From Paramyrothecium sp. XJ0827 (lineage: Eukaryota > Ascomycota > Sordariomycetes > Hypocreales > Stachybotryaceae): a stretch of 64,000 nt of DNA. The notes under the pieces were generated by a model that had not been told where the DNA came from, made no database searches, and worked only from the letters and a program-made list of their open reading frames with translations. This document shows, piece after piece, positions 1 to 10,589 of this stretch. The stretch is from positions 124,001 through 188,000 of the forward strand of contig JAJFPB010000013.1 in assembly GCA_020881915.1 (NCBI GenBank). The letters run 5' to 3'. A program made the translations under genes and the position numbers. The first letter of the stretch is position 1, and every line of letters begins with the position of its first letter.

Positions 1-219
1 TGTTGTGTTTTTATTAATGTTCTTGTCTTGAAGGTTAAGATTTTTGGGCGGTTCGCTTGTCTGGGCGGCTCGCTTATCATACACGTTAACTATGGGAATA
101 TTGTTTTTCAAGTGCATCCTCGAGAAGTTTGACATCCTCTTAACTTCTTATATAGGATACTCATACTCGGAATAGGTTTTAAGAGTAACGTACATACATA
201 ACGAGTGGGCCAACATAAC
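1..219. repeat. Diverged terminal repeat of the RecQ-helicase element family
   Basis: Bases 1-105 align, with substitutions, to the reverse complement of about 30161-30246. Both share the lead TGTTGTGTTTTTATT, then AGATTTTTGGGC, then two tandem units of about 17 bp (GGGCGGTTCGCTTGTCT-like here, GGGCCACTCGCTATGCT-like there), then ACGTTA. Bases 184-219 carry the same motif in the opposite sense (AACGTACATACATAACGAG). The segment therefore looks like the end of another, older copy of the helicase element at 28-30 kb. A solo LTR starts immediately to its right. No gene is visible in it. Confidence 0.6.
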
Positions 220-339
220 TGTTGAAATGGGAAGATAGCAGGTTTTAGGCTACTTAATTTCTAAAAATGAGAGGTGGGAGAGTCACCACTTATACAGTTT
301 ACCACCGACTTGATCGTCCATCACACGTGACCTCCAACA
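220..339 (-). mobile_element. Solo LTR (subtype I) of the copia element family
   Basis: This 120-bp sequence is, as far as I can read, identical to the reverse complement of the 5' LTR of the copia element at 14439-14558. It begins TGTTG and ends CAACA, the usual TG...CA termini. It carries a TATA-like GTATAAGTGG. The 5-bp flanks (ATAAC left, TCAAC right) are not a perfect target-site duplication. It lies directly against codons of a HET domain, so the insertion or a later rearrangement removed the 5' part of that gene. The ATG at 267 is within the LTR. Confidence 0.8.
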
Positions 340-1733
340 TCAACAAGACCAGCAGCGCTGAGCTGACTGAGGCCATAAACTCCATGTTCACGTGGTACGG
401 CGAGTCCGAGGTCGCCTTTGCCTTCCTGTCCGACTGGAATCCCGATTGCGGCTCGGATGAAACGGCCCTAGGGGGTTGTCGCTGGTTTACGAGAGGCTGG
501 ACGCTCCAAGAGCTGATTGCGCCCAGAAATCTTGAGTTCTACGATGCCAGCTGGTCGGTGCGGGGGACCAAGGAATCGCTGTGCGTGCAGCTTGCGGCCA
601 TCACAGGGATCGAACCAGCCGTGCTCAAAGATCCATCTCTACTTCCGACCATACCGGTCGCAAGGCGAATGTCTTGGGCTGCTAGCCGAGTTACCACGCG
701 TGTCGAGGATCTAGCCTACTGCCTCCTGGGTATTTTCGACGTCAACATGCCCATGCTTTACGGAGAGGGAAACAAAGCCTTCACCAGGCTACAGCTAGCT
801 ATCATGGAGGAGGTCAACGACATGTCCATCTTCGCCTGGAAGGCGGCGGAAAGCGAGAGCGCACAGCGGTATCGTGGGGCTCTGGCCAGCTCTCCATCGG
901 AGTTTGCAAACGCAAACGTTGGCAATATACAGAACGTCCGGGATTTCCGCCTCGGTGATGATTTCAGCGTGACCAATAAAGGCTTGCGTATAACGCAAGG
1001 TCTGTGCCAGGATGGAAGCACTCTTGGGCTGGACTGCTGCATATCGAATGGCAAGGAGATCAAGTATCTTGGCATCGCTCTAAAGAAGTACGGATCCGGC
1101 CTCTATGTGCGAGAGCGACCTTGGCAGCTGTTGCGCCAAGATGCATGGCCACGCCAGACAGGCACCGCATTTTATATCCCCAAAACCATCCCGATTGCTC
1201 TGTCTAGGCGCCTTGAGTCATACCAAGATGTAAAGGGTGCCATCCGACTGGGCCGGGGCTTCGAGACAGGCATGTTCAAGCCGATGGGCATTCATCCACT
1301 TAGCTTGTGGGACAGCAAGCAACGCCTCTTCTTGACGGAGGGGACACCGTCATTCACCGGCTGGATCCAGTTCATGTGCGACAAGGTTGACAAGAAGAAA
1401 GCTTTTTTCCGCGCATCGGTCTTCATGGTCGTCTGTGGCATTGATCAGCTAACGAATAAACCGTGGTTGACAATCGCCACCATGGAAGAGAATAGAGATG
1501 TTTGGGACGCCACTACAGATCCAATCCGTCTGTCAGCTTTGGCCAGAGAGCGGCCGGAAAGTTCGGTGCTTATCAAAAGCGTTTTTGAGCCGGAGCAGGC
1601 CCTCAAGATCACAGTAGCGCTCCGCAAAGATGAATTTGAAGGCGTCGCTGTCCATTCCATCGACGTCAAATTTGAATACATTGAGGAAGGAGAATACCCA
1701 AGCTCTGAGTCATCAGTCTATGAAATCCCTTAG
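340..1733 (+). pseudogene. HET-domain (heterokaryon incompatibility-like) gene, 5' end replaced by an LTR
   Basis: The reading frame is open from 267 to the TAG at 1731-1733, but the first ~25 residues are LTR-derived. Genuine homology starts at about 343 with NKTSSAELTEAINSMF, which in HET proteins follows the DTCCI motif. Further hallmarks are RWFTRGWTLQELIAP, then RVEDLAYCLLGIFDVNMPML and YGEGNKAFTRLQLAIMEE; the last two belong to the segment just after the HET core (DUF8212-type). The remaining ~290 residues are a variable C-terminal region I do not recognise. HET proteins act in fungal allorecognition and cell death. The N-terminal half of the HET domain is absent, so this is probably a dead allele. 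It could make an LTR-initiated fusion of 488 residues if transcribed, because the LTR is in antisense orientation but contributes an in-frame ATG. Confidence 0.85.
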
Positions 1734-2100
1734 GCAGGATTATTAGGGTCCAGCAGGGTTCGCCGTTCATCCACCCATCCACATTATTAAGCCATGTGGG
1801 TGGATGGATTACTAATGAAGCTATTCGCAAGTGGGTGGACGTCCATATTGCCTTCAGGCCAGTGGATGTACACGTGGATGGATATAATGCCTACAATATG
1901 AAGCTATTTACAACCTTGCTAGCGCCAGTTCCATAGCTCTCAAACTGCTAATGATGACCGTTCCGTCTTCGGTTAATGGAGCAGATAATTCAGGACCTCA
2001 GACACGAGAGTTCAATGGAGACAGCTTTGCACGTCATTCCTGGCCCGGAGACAGTCTCAACATCCCATGCGAAAACAGTCCAGCCATTAACAACAGATGT
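1734..2100. other. Intergenic, with an imperfect foldback
   Basis: No gene was found. Near 1767-1812 there is an imperfect inverted repeat of GGTGGATGG-type motifs (ATCCACCCATCCACAT facing ATGTGGGTGGATGG), followed by further GTGGATG motifs to about 1890. It may be the remnant of a small foldback element. Confidence 0.4.
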
Positions 2101-2120
2101 CCAGCGCTGCCGTCAGATCA
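2101..2120 (+). repeat. Left terminal inverted repeat of the hAT element
   Basis: CCAGCGCTGCCGTCAGATCA is matched exactly by the reverse complement of 6049-6068. The following ~110 bp are made of repeated ATCAGAT-like motifs. Confidence 0.85.
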
Positions 2121-2323
2121 GATTAACAATCAGATATATCAATCAGATCAATCAATTCAATTCAGATATGGATTTCAATCAGATCAAACAAATCAGATTT
2201 GAGCCTCTGAATATCTGATATATCTGATATCCCCTAAATGCTCTTAAGATGCTTCGACTGTTCAGTTCAAATGTTAGTTCCTACCCTAGAGCATTCGACG
2301 CGATTCCCAATACAGCTTAGCCG

Positions 2324-3086
2324 CAACTCTCCCCTGTGAAAATTTGCACCCCTCACAGCTGTTAGTGGCTTGTTAGTAAGGGGCCATTTTTCAGGCCACT
2401 CTGCCACGCTTTTTGCTGCTATCCTCTATTGGGGCTCTAACAGCACAGAGGAAGACCTTAGGAGAGTTCATCTTCCTCTGCAAAAAGCTGGCTCCGACAA
2501 TTTGTCCACGCGGACCTCGCAGCTTCCTTCGGAACCAAGGAGCTACGGGTATTAGAAAGCCTGCCTTTCTAAATAACGGTGGCTGGTCGCGGAGGTTTTT
2601 CTCCCTGAAGGTAAGCTGCCAGACAGCCTCTGATTCCTTCCGAGGGTTTTTCCCTCCCGCCGCTCTCCCGCCATTTCCATCGCTTGGTTACTGGAGCATG
2701 GACTGCGGCAGCAGCTTTGGCGGGCGAGCGAGAGAATTCTGACTGGATAAAACCAAGGGTTGACCAGATCTGCCTCATATTCCGCTGACGGAATGGAGGT
2801 TTCGACAAGGAGCGCCTTAGAGCCTACGAAATGTTGGATGAAGGAGTAGAAGGCAAGGCAGTTGGAAGGGTGGCTATAGACACTTGTACTGCGTGCCTGG
2901 CGGCCGCCTCCCTAGAGTTGGGCTCGACAGCCCATCCAGAAAGCGAGGTCTTGCAAGAAGCGCTGGGCGATGCCTTCCGAGGCCGGGTCTCTAGATACTT
3001 TAGCTCAACACGTCCTGTGCCCCTATAGGGGACCTGAGCGGCCTGAAGGCCGCTGGACGGAAAATACATCAATCAATCAATCAATC
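2324..3086 (+). mobile_element. SINE-like non-LTR retroelement, copy 1, with (TCAA)n tail and target-site duplication
   Basis: The unit starts GCAACTCTCCCCTG and ends in a TCAA tetranucleotide tail at about 3067-3086. It is flanked by 15-bp direct repeats, AATACAGCTTAGCCG (2309-2323) and AATACTGCTTAGCCG (3087-3101), matching at 14 of 15 positions. A microsatellite-like tail plus a long target duplication is the signature of target-primed reverse transcription. Bases 2324-3026 are nearly identical to 11731-12432, and both copies start at the same base, so this is a defined element rather than random LINE truncation. I see no reverse transcriptase and no convincing Pol III B box. Short open frames inside it have no recognisable product. 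It is nested in the hAT element and is therefore younger. Confidence 0.75.
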
Positions 3087-3304
3087 AATACTGCTTAGCC
3101 GTTGGCGAGGCAGTCGACAAGGTGGTAAACCGTGTCTTGCCCCTGACCAGGGTGCGCGTCCAGGCAGACGATGTCCTGCGCTCTATTTTCAGCGGAAGGT
3201 AGTCGTACAGTGACCTTAGCTAGCTCGAAATGCAGGCCTTGTCTCGTTGGCAGCTTACTCTTTGAAGTTGCTCACGCGTTGCATGGTACCGTAGGTATTC
3301 CTCA

Positions 3305-5945
3305 ATGTCGAGGAGTCCGATAGCGGGCAGCTTGGCTGGCAGCGCGCCATCGAAGCAGTCACCCTCCTCATTCGCGTGCCTCGGACCTAGACCAAAGAGC
3401 ATTGCCAAGCAGTACGAAGCGGCCTCTGCACTGGCCTCGACTAATGATTCTTCTGTCGAAGACCTCTATAAGATCACCTGGGGCCAACGACGCTTCGTGA
3501 TCGGAAGTTTGCTGGACAGGCGGAAGAGCAGGGGCAGACGCAGCTGGATTGGAAACCATGGGTGGTTCCTGGCAGAATTGGAGGCAGACAGCACATCAAG
3601 CGGCGACATATGGTGCTGCCGACCCTGTGATGAGAAGGGGACACCGCAATTCTTCAATGCACAGTCCACATCTTCGGCACAGGCACACCTTCGGAAGTTG
3701 GAACGCCGTTCAAGAAACACAGGATACTGCTGACGCCTCTAGAGCTCATAGGATCACCGAAACCTTCCAGCCCGCTTCATCTGACGAGTCCTCCGTCATC
3801 GACCTTCAAAAAAGGGCGTCTATGAAACGACCGGCTCCGACTGCCACGATTGTTCCCCGAGCAAAGATCACGCGGATTCGAGAGCTGTCCGTTGGCTACA
3901 TTGTCGATTCGAACCTGCCGTTTGCCACCCTCGAGAGTACCTACCTGCAAGAGCTATTCCGGCAATCTGATCCTGATCTTTGTCGCCACGCGCCCTGGGG
4001 TCGAACTACGGTAAGGAAGGACCTGGGGGACATATTCACTCAGAAGAAAACGTCTGTTAGGAAAGAGCTCGACGAGGCCATCACCCAAATACACATCAGC
4101 TTTGATCTATGGACCTCTCCAAATAGACTGGCCTTTATTTCGATATTTGGTCACTTTCTTGACGAGAAGCATCTGTATCGCAGCCGACTACTTGCTTTTC
4201 GGCGGCAGGTTGGGTCGCACGCCGGCGAGAATATCGCATTCACAATCAAGAGCGTTGTCCGGGACTGAGAGATCGACTCAAAGCTCGGGGTCTCGATCTG
4301 TGACAATGCGAGTAGTAACGATTCTTGTTTGCGGAGTCTCTATGCAACCCTCGATGCCTCAATGACTCGCGCTGATACTGAAGCACGAAGGATGCGGTGC
4401 TTCGGGCATATTCTCAATTTGGTGGCCCAGTCTTTCCTCTACGGCGAGGATGCTGCTTCTTTTGAACTTCAGTCCGAAGCCTATGGCTTGCTCCAGCAGG
4501 TGGAAGAGGACCTTGAGCACTGGCGAGCGAAGGGTCCAGTTGGCAAGCTCCATAACATCGTCAAGTTCATCCGGGCCTCCCGCAGCGCACCGAAGCATTC
4601 AAAGCACATGCCAGGGAGCAGGAGGAGGCTAAAGTATACAAGCTTGCAGAGGAGTCGACAGCTGAGCTCGAAGTCATCCAGAACAACAGCACCAGATGGA
4701 ATTCGACGTACATGATGATCGAACGTGCCTTACTGAAGCAGTCAGAGCTCAATAGCTTCATCCAGGAGCTGGGTCTAGAAGCAGACGCATCCAAAAGGGC
4801 GCCTACAGCTGATGTCCTGACCTCTGACGACTGGAAGGTGCTTAGAGAAATTCGCCATGTATTGGAGCCAATCTACCATATGACAATGAGAACACAGGGA
4901 TGGGGCACGAGCAGTGGCCACGGCCGGCTTTGGGAGGTCATGACAGGGATGGAGTTCATCCTAGACCATCTTGAAGACTGGAAGGCCTTGTATGAGGAGG
5001 AACCTGCTTATTTGGCAGTGGAAGCGGGGCTTGCAAGTCAGGGGGAGAGGTCGCTATCCCCGACACCCAGCCAAATACGAGAGCGACCATCACGCCAATC
5101 AAAACTACCCTCGAGATTTCAAGGGTGCGCGATTCTTGCCCCTTTACGCCGCCATTGTCAGACGGAAGCTCCGGCTCATTCACCGGTCGCTCCACGGTTC
5201 GACGAGGCCGCCTTGCCTGCCCATTCTCGAAATGAATACGTGCAGAGCGACGTTCGCTCTGTCAGTAGCATAGCTAGTATGGAGGGACAAGAGCGGGCCA
5301 GCATCAGGGCTAGTATCAATAACGCCTGGATAAAGCTTAATGAATACTACACCCTCCTCGGCCACATCCCCTCTGTTTGCGGCCTCCATCATTTTAAACC
5401 CGGATCTTGGCCTCCGATGGCTTGAGGCTAACTGGACCTCGACAGAGCAGCTGGGGTGGCTTCGGGATGCAAAAGGTGGAATCAAACATTACTTTGAACG
5501 TTGGTACTCGCATGACGACATGGCCCTTAAGGAGGCCGATGTCATGATGCCCGTCATGACGCTCCGACCTGAACAAAGCAAGTTTGAGCAGTGGGTGCAG
5601 AGCCGACAGCCTAAGCTCTCCGCGACAGGTTGTGAGCTTGAAAGATACTATAGGCTCGAACCAGAGCAGGTGAGAGATCCTGTTCAATGGTGGATCGATC
5701 ATAGGAGCGCTTTTCCGCAGCTCAGCAGATTTGCCTTGGATGTTCTTGCAATTCCGGCTATGGCAACCGATTGTGAGAGGGCATTCAGCTTGGCAAAGCT
5801 TACAGTGACGTCACAAAGACATTCCTTGCTTGGATCGACCGTTGAAGAACTGCAGTTGCTGAAGAACTGGATCAGGGGAGGTTCCGTCACACTGGGGGGC
5901 CTGTGTTGGAGCAACCAAGCTGGGGAGAACCTAGCTTCAGACTGA
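3305..5945 (+). pseudogene. hAT transposase (BED zinc finger, RNase H-like core, C-terminal dimerisation domain), disrupted
   Basis: The reading moves through several frames. At 3305-3733 there is a BED-type finger with a C-x2-C pair (CCRPCDEKG), preceded by a WIGNHGWF motif. From 3549 the core reads RKELDEAITQIHISFDLWTS, is interrupted by TGA at 4266-4268, and resumes in frame with the DNASSND block and CFGHILNLVAQSFL. Near 4578 one C appears missing from a C run, after which the frame 4712-5425 continues (QNNSTRWNS, then WIKLNEYYTLLG). Near 5375 the frame changes again to PLFAASIILNPDLGL. The C terminus (ALDVLAIPAMATDCERAFSL) is the hAT dimerisation domain and ends at 5945. The family excises and reinserts hAT DNA. 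This copy is unlikely to be active unless the shifts are assembly errors; the TGA would remain. Confidence 0.85.
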
Positions 5946-6048
5946 CCCACCCATGCATATATCAGATATCAATCAATCAATCAATCAAATCAGATATGAG
6001 CCGTAAACCATCAGTTCAGATCAGATTTGGACTCGGATCTGATTTGAT

Positions 6049-6068
6049 TGATCTGACGGCAGCGCTGG
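6049..6068 (-). repeat. Right terminal inverted repeat of the hAT element
   Basis: Exact inverted match of 2101-2120. About 90 bp to its left lies an (ATCA)n tract at 5970-5990 and further ATCAGAT motifs. Confidence 0.85.
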
Positions 6069-7317
6069 GTTAGTTCATTCTTCACAGACTTGCTTCGAGA
6101 GATTACGAGTCACTCAGAGCGCTAGAGGGCGGTTTGGCTCAGTCGGTAGTTGAGCAATCAGCTTCCGCTTGCTGAGAGGCAGAGGGTTGTATTTGTGATG
6201 AAGACGCCGGCTCTCCTGGTCAGACGCGAACCTGGGTGACGGTGCTTTCCCGCAAACAAACATAGGCGTGGCGGCTTACGGCACGGACGTTTCAAATACA
6301 GCAAACGTAGGCCAATCAATAGGACGCGTCCCTATGGTTGTCGAGGAAACTGCGTGTTGTGGTGCCGACCACATGCGACTATAGCCACAATTGGTCTGGG
6401 CGGACTGAAATCAGGCTGGCAAACCAAAACATAACCCTCCTTGTTGTTGACTGTTGGACCAGTCACCGATTTGGCATGCGTCCTAGCCCGCGCGTGCTGC
6501 TATCTTAACAGATATAAAGGGACCGCAACGTAGGCGTTCATTCTTCGTGGGCTTAAGGTCGTCTCGTTCGTCTACGAAAGTCGAAATAGCCATCTCTACT
6601 GTGACATTCCATCACACGGTTATCAAGAATACGGCAGACTAAGGATGAGCTGGAGACACCCTCTCTACGCACTCCTTCGGAGTCGGCGGCCTATACTCAA
6701 TCTATGGTATGGCGTTAACAGCAGAGTGAGCCCTAGGATCCGCGAGAAGCATGCAGGAAGCTAAGAGGCACAAGGGAAGCCACTACTTTACTGACAATAA
6801 TGGTAACTTCGCGTACTCCAACAGGTGAGTGTAGCATCGGGTTGAGAGAGATATGACAGTCCACTGACTAGCCATGGCGAGAAACAGCGATGGCAGTACC
6901 TACATCCATCTATCCAGTGGACAAAGCCATTATCGCCGCTAGATGTGGAGGATTATAGTTGACATGCACCTCCACGAAAACGGTCGTCAAATGGACGGCA
7001 TCGTGTTAGGGCATGTGGGTTGGTACTATCTCCTTGGCAGTGCGAAGCCTTAGAGGATGTATCGAGCCCCACAAGACCCTAGTAAATTCGTCATGACTTT
7101 GAGGGACAAGGAAATCCCTGTCCACCAAAACAGCTATGTAACTGCTTCGGGCGTTACCCTTAGGGACGATAGAAACGCTGCAACGCGCCGTCCATCTATC
7201 GACTGGCGCTTCTGATGCGCGACTTGCTCTCCACAATTCCATGGACTTACCCTGCCTGTATAGGTAGGGCTGGGTACAGACAACCGGTGAGTTAGAGATA
7301 GTGTCGATAGAGCTGTC
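6069..7317. other. No gene recognised; contains a tRNA-like segment
   Basis: No convincing coding sequence was seen. The only structure I can support is the tRNA-like block near 6128. Short minus-strand open frames at 7006-7361 show no family motif and do not extend the gene that ends at 7318. Confidence 0.4.
6128..6196 (+). repeat. tRNA-derived sequence (SINE head or tRNA relic)
   Basis: GCGGTTTGGCTCAGTCGG followed by TAGTTGAGC matches a tRNA 5' half with a good Pol III A box (TGGCTCAGTCGG). A stem-like segment follows (CAATCAGC/GCTTGCTGA). At the expected spacing there is only a degraded B box (GGGTTGTATTTG instead of GGTTCGANTCC). The acceptor stem does not close. It is therefore a tRNA-derived repeat or relic rather than a working tRNA gene. 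Confidence 0.35.
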
Positions 7318-7941
7318 CTAACGCCCTGTTTCTTTCTCAAATATGCCTTCAATCGCTCCAATAACAGCTGCTTTAGCGAGCTCCTGTACCTCTGTAACCC
7401 TCTGAAATATTCTGGCCTTGAACGCCTCTTCCTTACGCTGCAAATCTGCTCTTTCCTTTTTCAACTGTTCCAATTCTCTTTCCGCCGCATTCTGGGAGAA
7501 GTCCGAAAGCCCGTTGAGCTCGATGAGGCTCTTCTCTACCCGAAGCCGAAACTTCTCAATAGCCTCGACGTAAAACGGCAGCTTCAGTACCATCACTAGT
7601 CGTTGGCTATCAAGGAGAAGTTCCTTAGTCTTTTGGGTTTCAATTCTCTTTCGTTCCACCGCTGCGTTTCTGATCTCTATCATCGAGCGAAACAATGCTT
7701 CAAGTTCGTCTTGGCTCACATCCGTTTTGAGGCTCTTCTGCTTTTCCGAGAATAGGGCCGCCCATGCCGACAGCTGAACTGCTTCGGCACAGTCCCATTG
7801 CTTTTCTTTCAACACCTCTTCCAAATTCTCTGCAGCATACTCGAAGCACGCATGCTCCAACAAATCTTGTAGTTTTGTCATCAGCGCATGTCGAGTTTTT
7901 GTGCAGAGAGCGATTGAACGCTCAATATCTTCACCTGTCAT
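7318..7941 (-). CDS. Hypothetical coiled-coil protein, 207 aa
   Basis: This is an uninterrupted single-exon frame beginning MTGEDIERSI. It is rich in Glu, Lys, Leu and Ala, with heptad-like stretches, most clearly from residue ~155 (ERELEQLKKERADLQRKEEA). It predicts a soluble, mostly helical protein with a coiled coil near the C terminus. No signal peptide or membrane segment is visible. It starts only 10 bp after the stop of the gene at 7952-8377 on the same strand, an unusual spacing for a fungus. The two may be separate cistrons, or exons of one gene whose splice sites I could not define. I do not recognise the family. Confidence 0.5.
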   Translation of the reverse strand: MTGEDIERSIALCTKTRHALMTKLQDLLEHACFEYAAENLEEVLKEKQWDCAEAVQLSAWAALFSEKQKSLKTDVSQDELEALFRSMIEIRNAAVERKRIETQKTKELLLDSQRLVMVLKLPFYVEAIEKFRLRVEKSLIELNGLSDFSQNAAERELEQLKKERADLQRKEEAFKARIFQRVTEVQELAKAAVIGAIEGIFEKETGR

Positions 7942-7951
7942 TGCTCAAACT

Positions 7952-8377
7952 TTAGTCATGAAACACCATTTGAGGCCCAAACTTGGATGCCTTACACTTG
8001 CCATCAGCCCTGTACTCCACCCACATCGCCACCTGAGGGCCGTTGGACGAGCTATGCGGAAACGCATTAACGTAGATTACAGTTGCCTTCGTAAGAGGCC
8101 GAAAGAAGCCGTTGCTAACTGAACTGGTCTGTGTTCTTGCTGCCGCTTGGACTGATTTGTCGCTGGTCATCTCATCGTCTGTCTGCTTATACATCGTCTC
8201 TGTTGTGCTGCTACCTCCTTTATCCCCTACATTCGGCGCTCGATCTTCTCTCGATGGCGTAGTGCTGCTTTGATTTTCAATCTCTCCATTTGTGCTGCCA
8301 ATCATTAGGTCTTCTGAGAGCCCTGCATGTGCAGCTGTCGTAGCTCCCCGAGCGACCTTAGATTTCTTCTTTGCCAT
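7952..8377 (-). CDS. Hypothetical protein, 141 aa, basic N terminus
   Basis: The start chosen is the ATG at 8377-8375 (MAKKKSKVARG), since the upstream extension to 8479 is compositionally unlike coding sequence. A basic N terminus that could act as a nuclear localisation signal is followed by a Ser/Thr/Asp-rich low-complexity stretch. The more ordered C terminus contains VIYVNAFPHSSSNGPQVAMW and ends QMVFHD. The frame lies 10 bp upstream of the coiled-coil gene and on the same strand, so both may belong to one transcript. Not recognised. Confidence 0.4.
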   Translation of the reverse strand: MAKKKSKVARGATTAAHAGLSEDLMIGSTNGEIENQSSTTPSREDRAPNVGDKGGSSTTETMYKQTDDEMTSDKSVQAAARTQTSSVSNGFFRPLTKATVIYVNAFPHSSSNGPQVAMWVEYRADGKCKASKFGPQMVFHD

Positions 8378-9185
8378 GGCTTGAGCATAACAACAAAGGA
8401 AATTTAGAGGCCGAACACCAAGGCCGGTCGTGTGATAGGAACGGTGAGAGTATGGGCCCGGAGCAATTATCATACACAAATCTGAAACATTAACATATCA
8501 CCAGAGCTTCTATAATTTAAGAAAATTCCAAGCCTGTCCTTACGATTAATCCTTCCCCACTACTACATCAAATCCCGAAGAGAAGCCCAAGACCGCGATT
8601 GCCATTGACCAATCATACGAGGCCAACCCATTCCAACCACAAATTAGCCCGGTCCGACGTAACATTCCTTCTTCAATTCACCCTCTCAATTTAGATCATG
8701 CTCAAAATTACGGTCCTTAGAAGGCTCGAGCTTTAGTTTACAAAGGGAGAGGAAAATAGTAGGGATAGATAAGACATGCAGGATATGGTCCCGCAATATG
8801 TAGCATTTGGCGGTTATTTACCGGGGTGGCAGCGTGTTGTTCTCTTCATCGGAATGTCCTCCGTCTCTACCTTGACACGGATGCAGAAAGGGTTCAAAAC
8901 TTTCCTAGTTACGAGTCTTTAGCCGCAATACCCAAAAGAACTTCTACGTCTACTTTCTCATCAGGACGAATAAGAACGGCTTAACTCGAGAGCCTCAACG
9001 TTGCCGCATTTGGATCCAGAGCCTTTAATCCTCTCCAAGTAGTTTGCAAATACGCCAATATATCTACCATAACTCCCCGACGCAATTACCCATGCGATCC
9101 CTCATGAACTTTTCTCGGCTATTGATCTGACCTTAGAGGATCCCATCACCGTCCACTGCATGCTCCTCTTCTTCTATTATCAAGA
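8378..9185. other. No gene recognised
   Basis: AT-richer intergenic sequence. I found no motif, repeat or open frame worth annotating. Confidence 0.4.
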
Positions 9186-9673
9186 CTACGATCCTAAAAC
9201 TTGTTTCCTGCCGAGTTTCCCATTATCCGTCGAACCGGGGTCTTCTCTGAGCAGACGTTCCGTGACGGCAAATACAGCTTTAGTGGCGTGCTTCCAGATC
9301 AGACGCGATACCCTCTTTCTTTGTCGATGCTCCCAGACCGCTTGCCTTATGTCGCTTTCGCTTGAATCTCTGTTACTTTCTCCTTGTAATTGCGCCACGT
9401 TATAAGACGCAAAATAGACATCCTCTTCGTTAAGAATGACGATTTCGCCCTCATCCCTCGGCTTGTTTTGTTCTTCCCGGATGCCATGGCTCGTGGTGAC
9501 GCCACATTCCACACAGAAAACAGGAAGGTCCCCGAAGCCCGAGCCAAACTGGGCATTTGTTCTATCGACGCATCCGTAATCAAGAGGCTTTCGACCTCAA
9601 TTAGCAAAACCTCCATCTCTTTGACTGTCGTTAGCCTTTGATCATGTATCGGAACCCACGGAGTCTTAGTCAA
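9186..9673 (-). pseudogene. Fragment of an unrecognised gene (inverted partner of 9835-10137)
   Basis: Two overlapping minus-strand frames read as one protein with a frame change near 9510. The first half contains PIHDQRLTTVKEMEVLLIEV; the second contains CGVTTSHGIREEQNKPRDEG and EIVILNEEDVYFASYN. The DNA around 9530-9665 is a diverged inverted copy of 9835-9990, sharing AGGCTAACGACAGTCAA. The similarity persists at protein level (QRLTTVKE; DEGEIVI against DQGDIVM). That suggests a real gene family with two broken copies head to head. Function unknown. Confidence 0.4.
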
Positions 9674-9800
9674 TACGTCGGTACGTAGGGAGACTTAAGA
9701 AACGCCTTGGGTGAGGTAAGTTCTTTAACATATGATGTAGCTCTTTGTAGCTCAGCGGAATGCCAGGACATCTATCATCGCCTAATCTGCTAGAAAGTCA

Positions 9801-10137
9801 ATGTCACTGAATTTTCTTCGGTTCAATTGGATCAGATCCATGTCCGATGCATTGTCAGAGGCTAACGACAGTCAAGGAGATAAGACTTTCTCTGAAAGGT
9901 TCCATACCTTCATTTTGTGCCACCGAAATAGACGCAAGTTTGGTCTTGTTTCCCTTCTGCCCGATACCGCCCGTCTCTTCATCATCGCTTGTGCCCACCA
10001 CTAACCGGAGAGGGTCCGCTGGGCAAGATGGTATTCTCTCGTCTCATGACCAAGGAGACATCGTCATGGAGGCTACCATCTTAGCTACAGTCTTCTTCTT
10101 TCTTGCCATGCTTGCCGGAGAAACTCCTGCAGAATGA
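9801..10137 (+). pseudogene. Fragment of the same unrecognised gene, opposite orientation
   Basis: The frame from 9847 (MHCQRLTTVKEIRLSL) resembles the minus-strand reading of 9186-9673. It shares QRLTTVKE near the start and, ~65 residues later, HDQGDIVM against RDEGEIVI. The intervening DNA aligns with many substitutions. Whether the fragment continues beyond 10137 is unclear. Confidence 0.35.
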
Positions 10138-10589
10138 GTGGTTAAGGGAGGTATCTTTCGCCTCCGAAGGGAGAGAGTATTCGGAATAGATTCGGATCAT
10201 ATGAGACATGCGAAGTTACGGCCCGGAATATACAAAAACCCCCTTCACGTTTGACGGACGCCCAGCGGTAGGCATGGAAGCCGACAGGTAGGCCCGGCGG
10301 TGAATCAAAAACAACAATGAGGCGAAAGGAGGCATGATTCGTGCCTGTACTCCGAAAAAGCCGGTTAACCTACGCTCAACACTTCCATTAGCGACTTTAC
10401 TTAACTCAGCTGAGATATATTCGCTACCATTTTGACTCTAATGACTATCACAAGCCAAGAAGCTTGCGTTGTCCAGATAAATGGGGAACATGGATTCGGA
10501 TACCATAACTCCATCTTCAATATCACAACTGGTTATTTTGATCTCTTATAGCGCTCGAATCCTGGCCATTTCATCCACTCTTGGCGGCC
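10138..10589. other. No gene recognised
   Basis: Intergenic sequence without a supportable feature. Confidence 0.35.

Larger units (their letters stand above)
2101..6068 (+). mobile_element. hAT-superfamily DNA transposon (decayed, with nested insertion)
   Basis: A 20-bp perfect terminal inverted repeat (CCAGCGCTGCCGTCAGATCA) lies at 2101-2120 and, inverted, at 6049-6068. Both subterminal regions are dense in ATCAGAT/AATCAGATC motifs, the kind of repeated site that hAT transposases bind. The interior encodes a BED-finger hAT transposase on the plus strand (3305-5945). An expected 8-bp target duplication is not visible: the flanks ACAGATGT and GTTAGTTC differ. So the element is old, or one flank was rearranged. 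A SINE-like element is inserted at 2324-3086. Fungal relatives are of the Restless/Tfo1 type. Confidence 0.85.

Noticed and set aside
267..339. ATG at 267 as a genuine start of the HET gene
   Set aside because: The ATG and the next ~24 codons lie inside a solo LTR present elsewhere in the window; HET homology starts only after the LTR.
2370..3028. Several 60-110-codon open frames repeated at 11776-12467
   Set aside because: They recur because the SINE-like element is duplicated. Frames overlap on both strands and no protein motif is present.
2093..6076. 8-bp target duplication of the hAT element
   Set aside because: ACAGATGT and GTTAGTTC do not match, even after shifting the boundary by one base.
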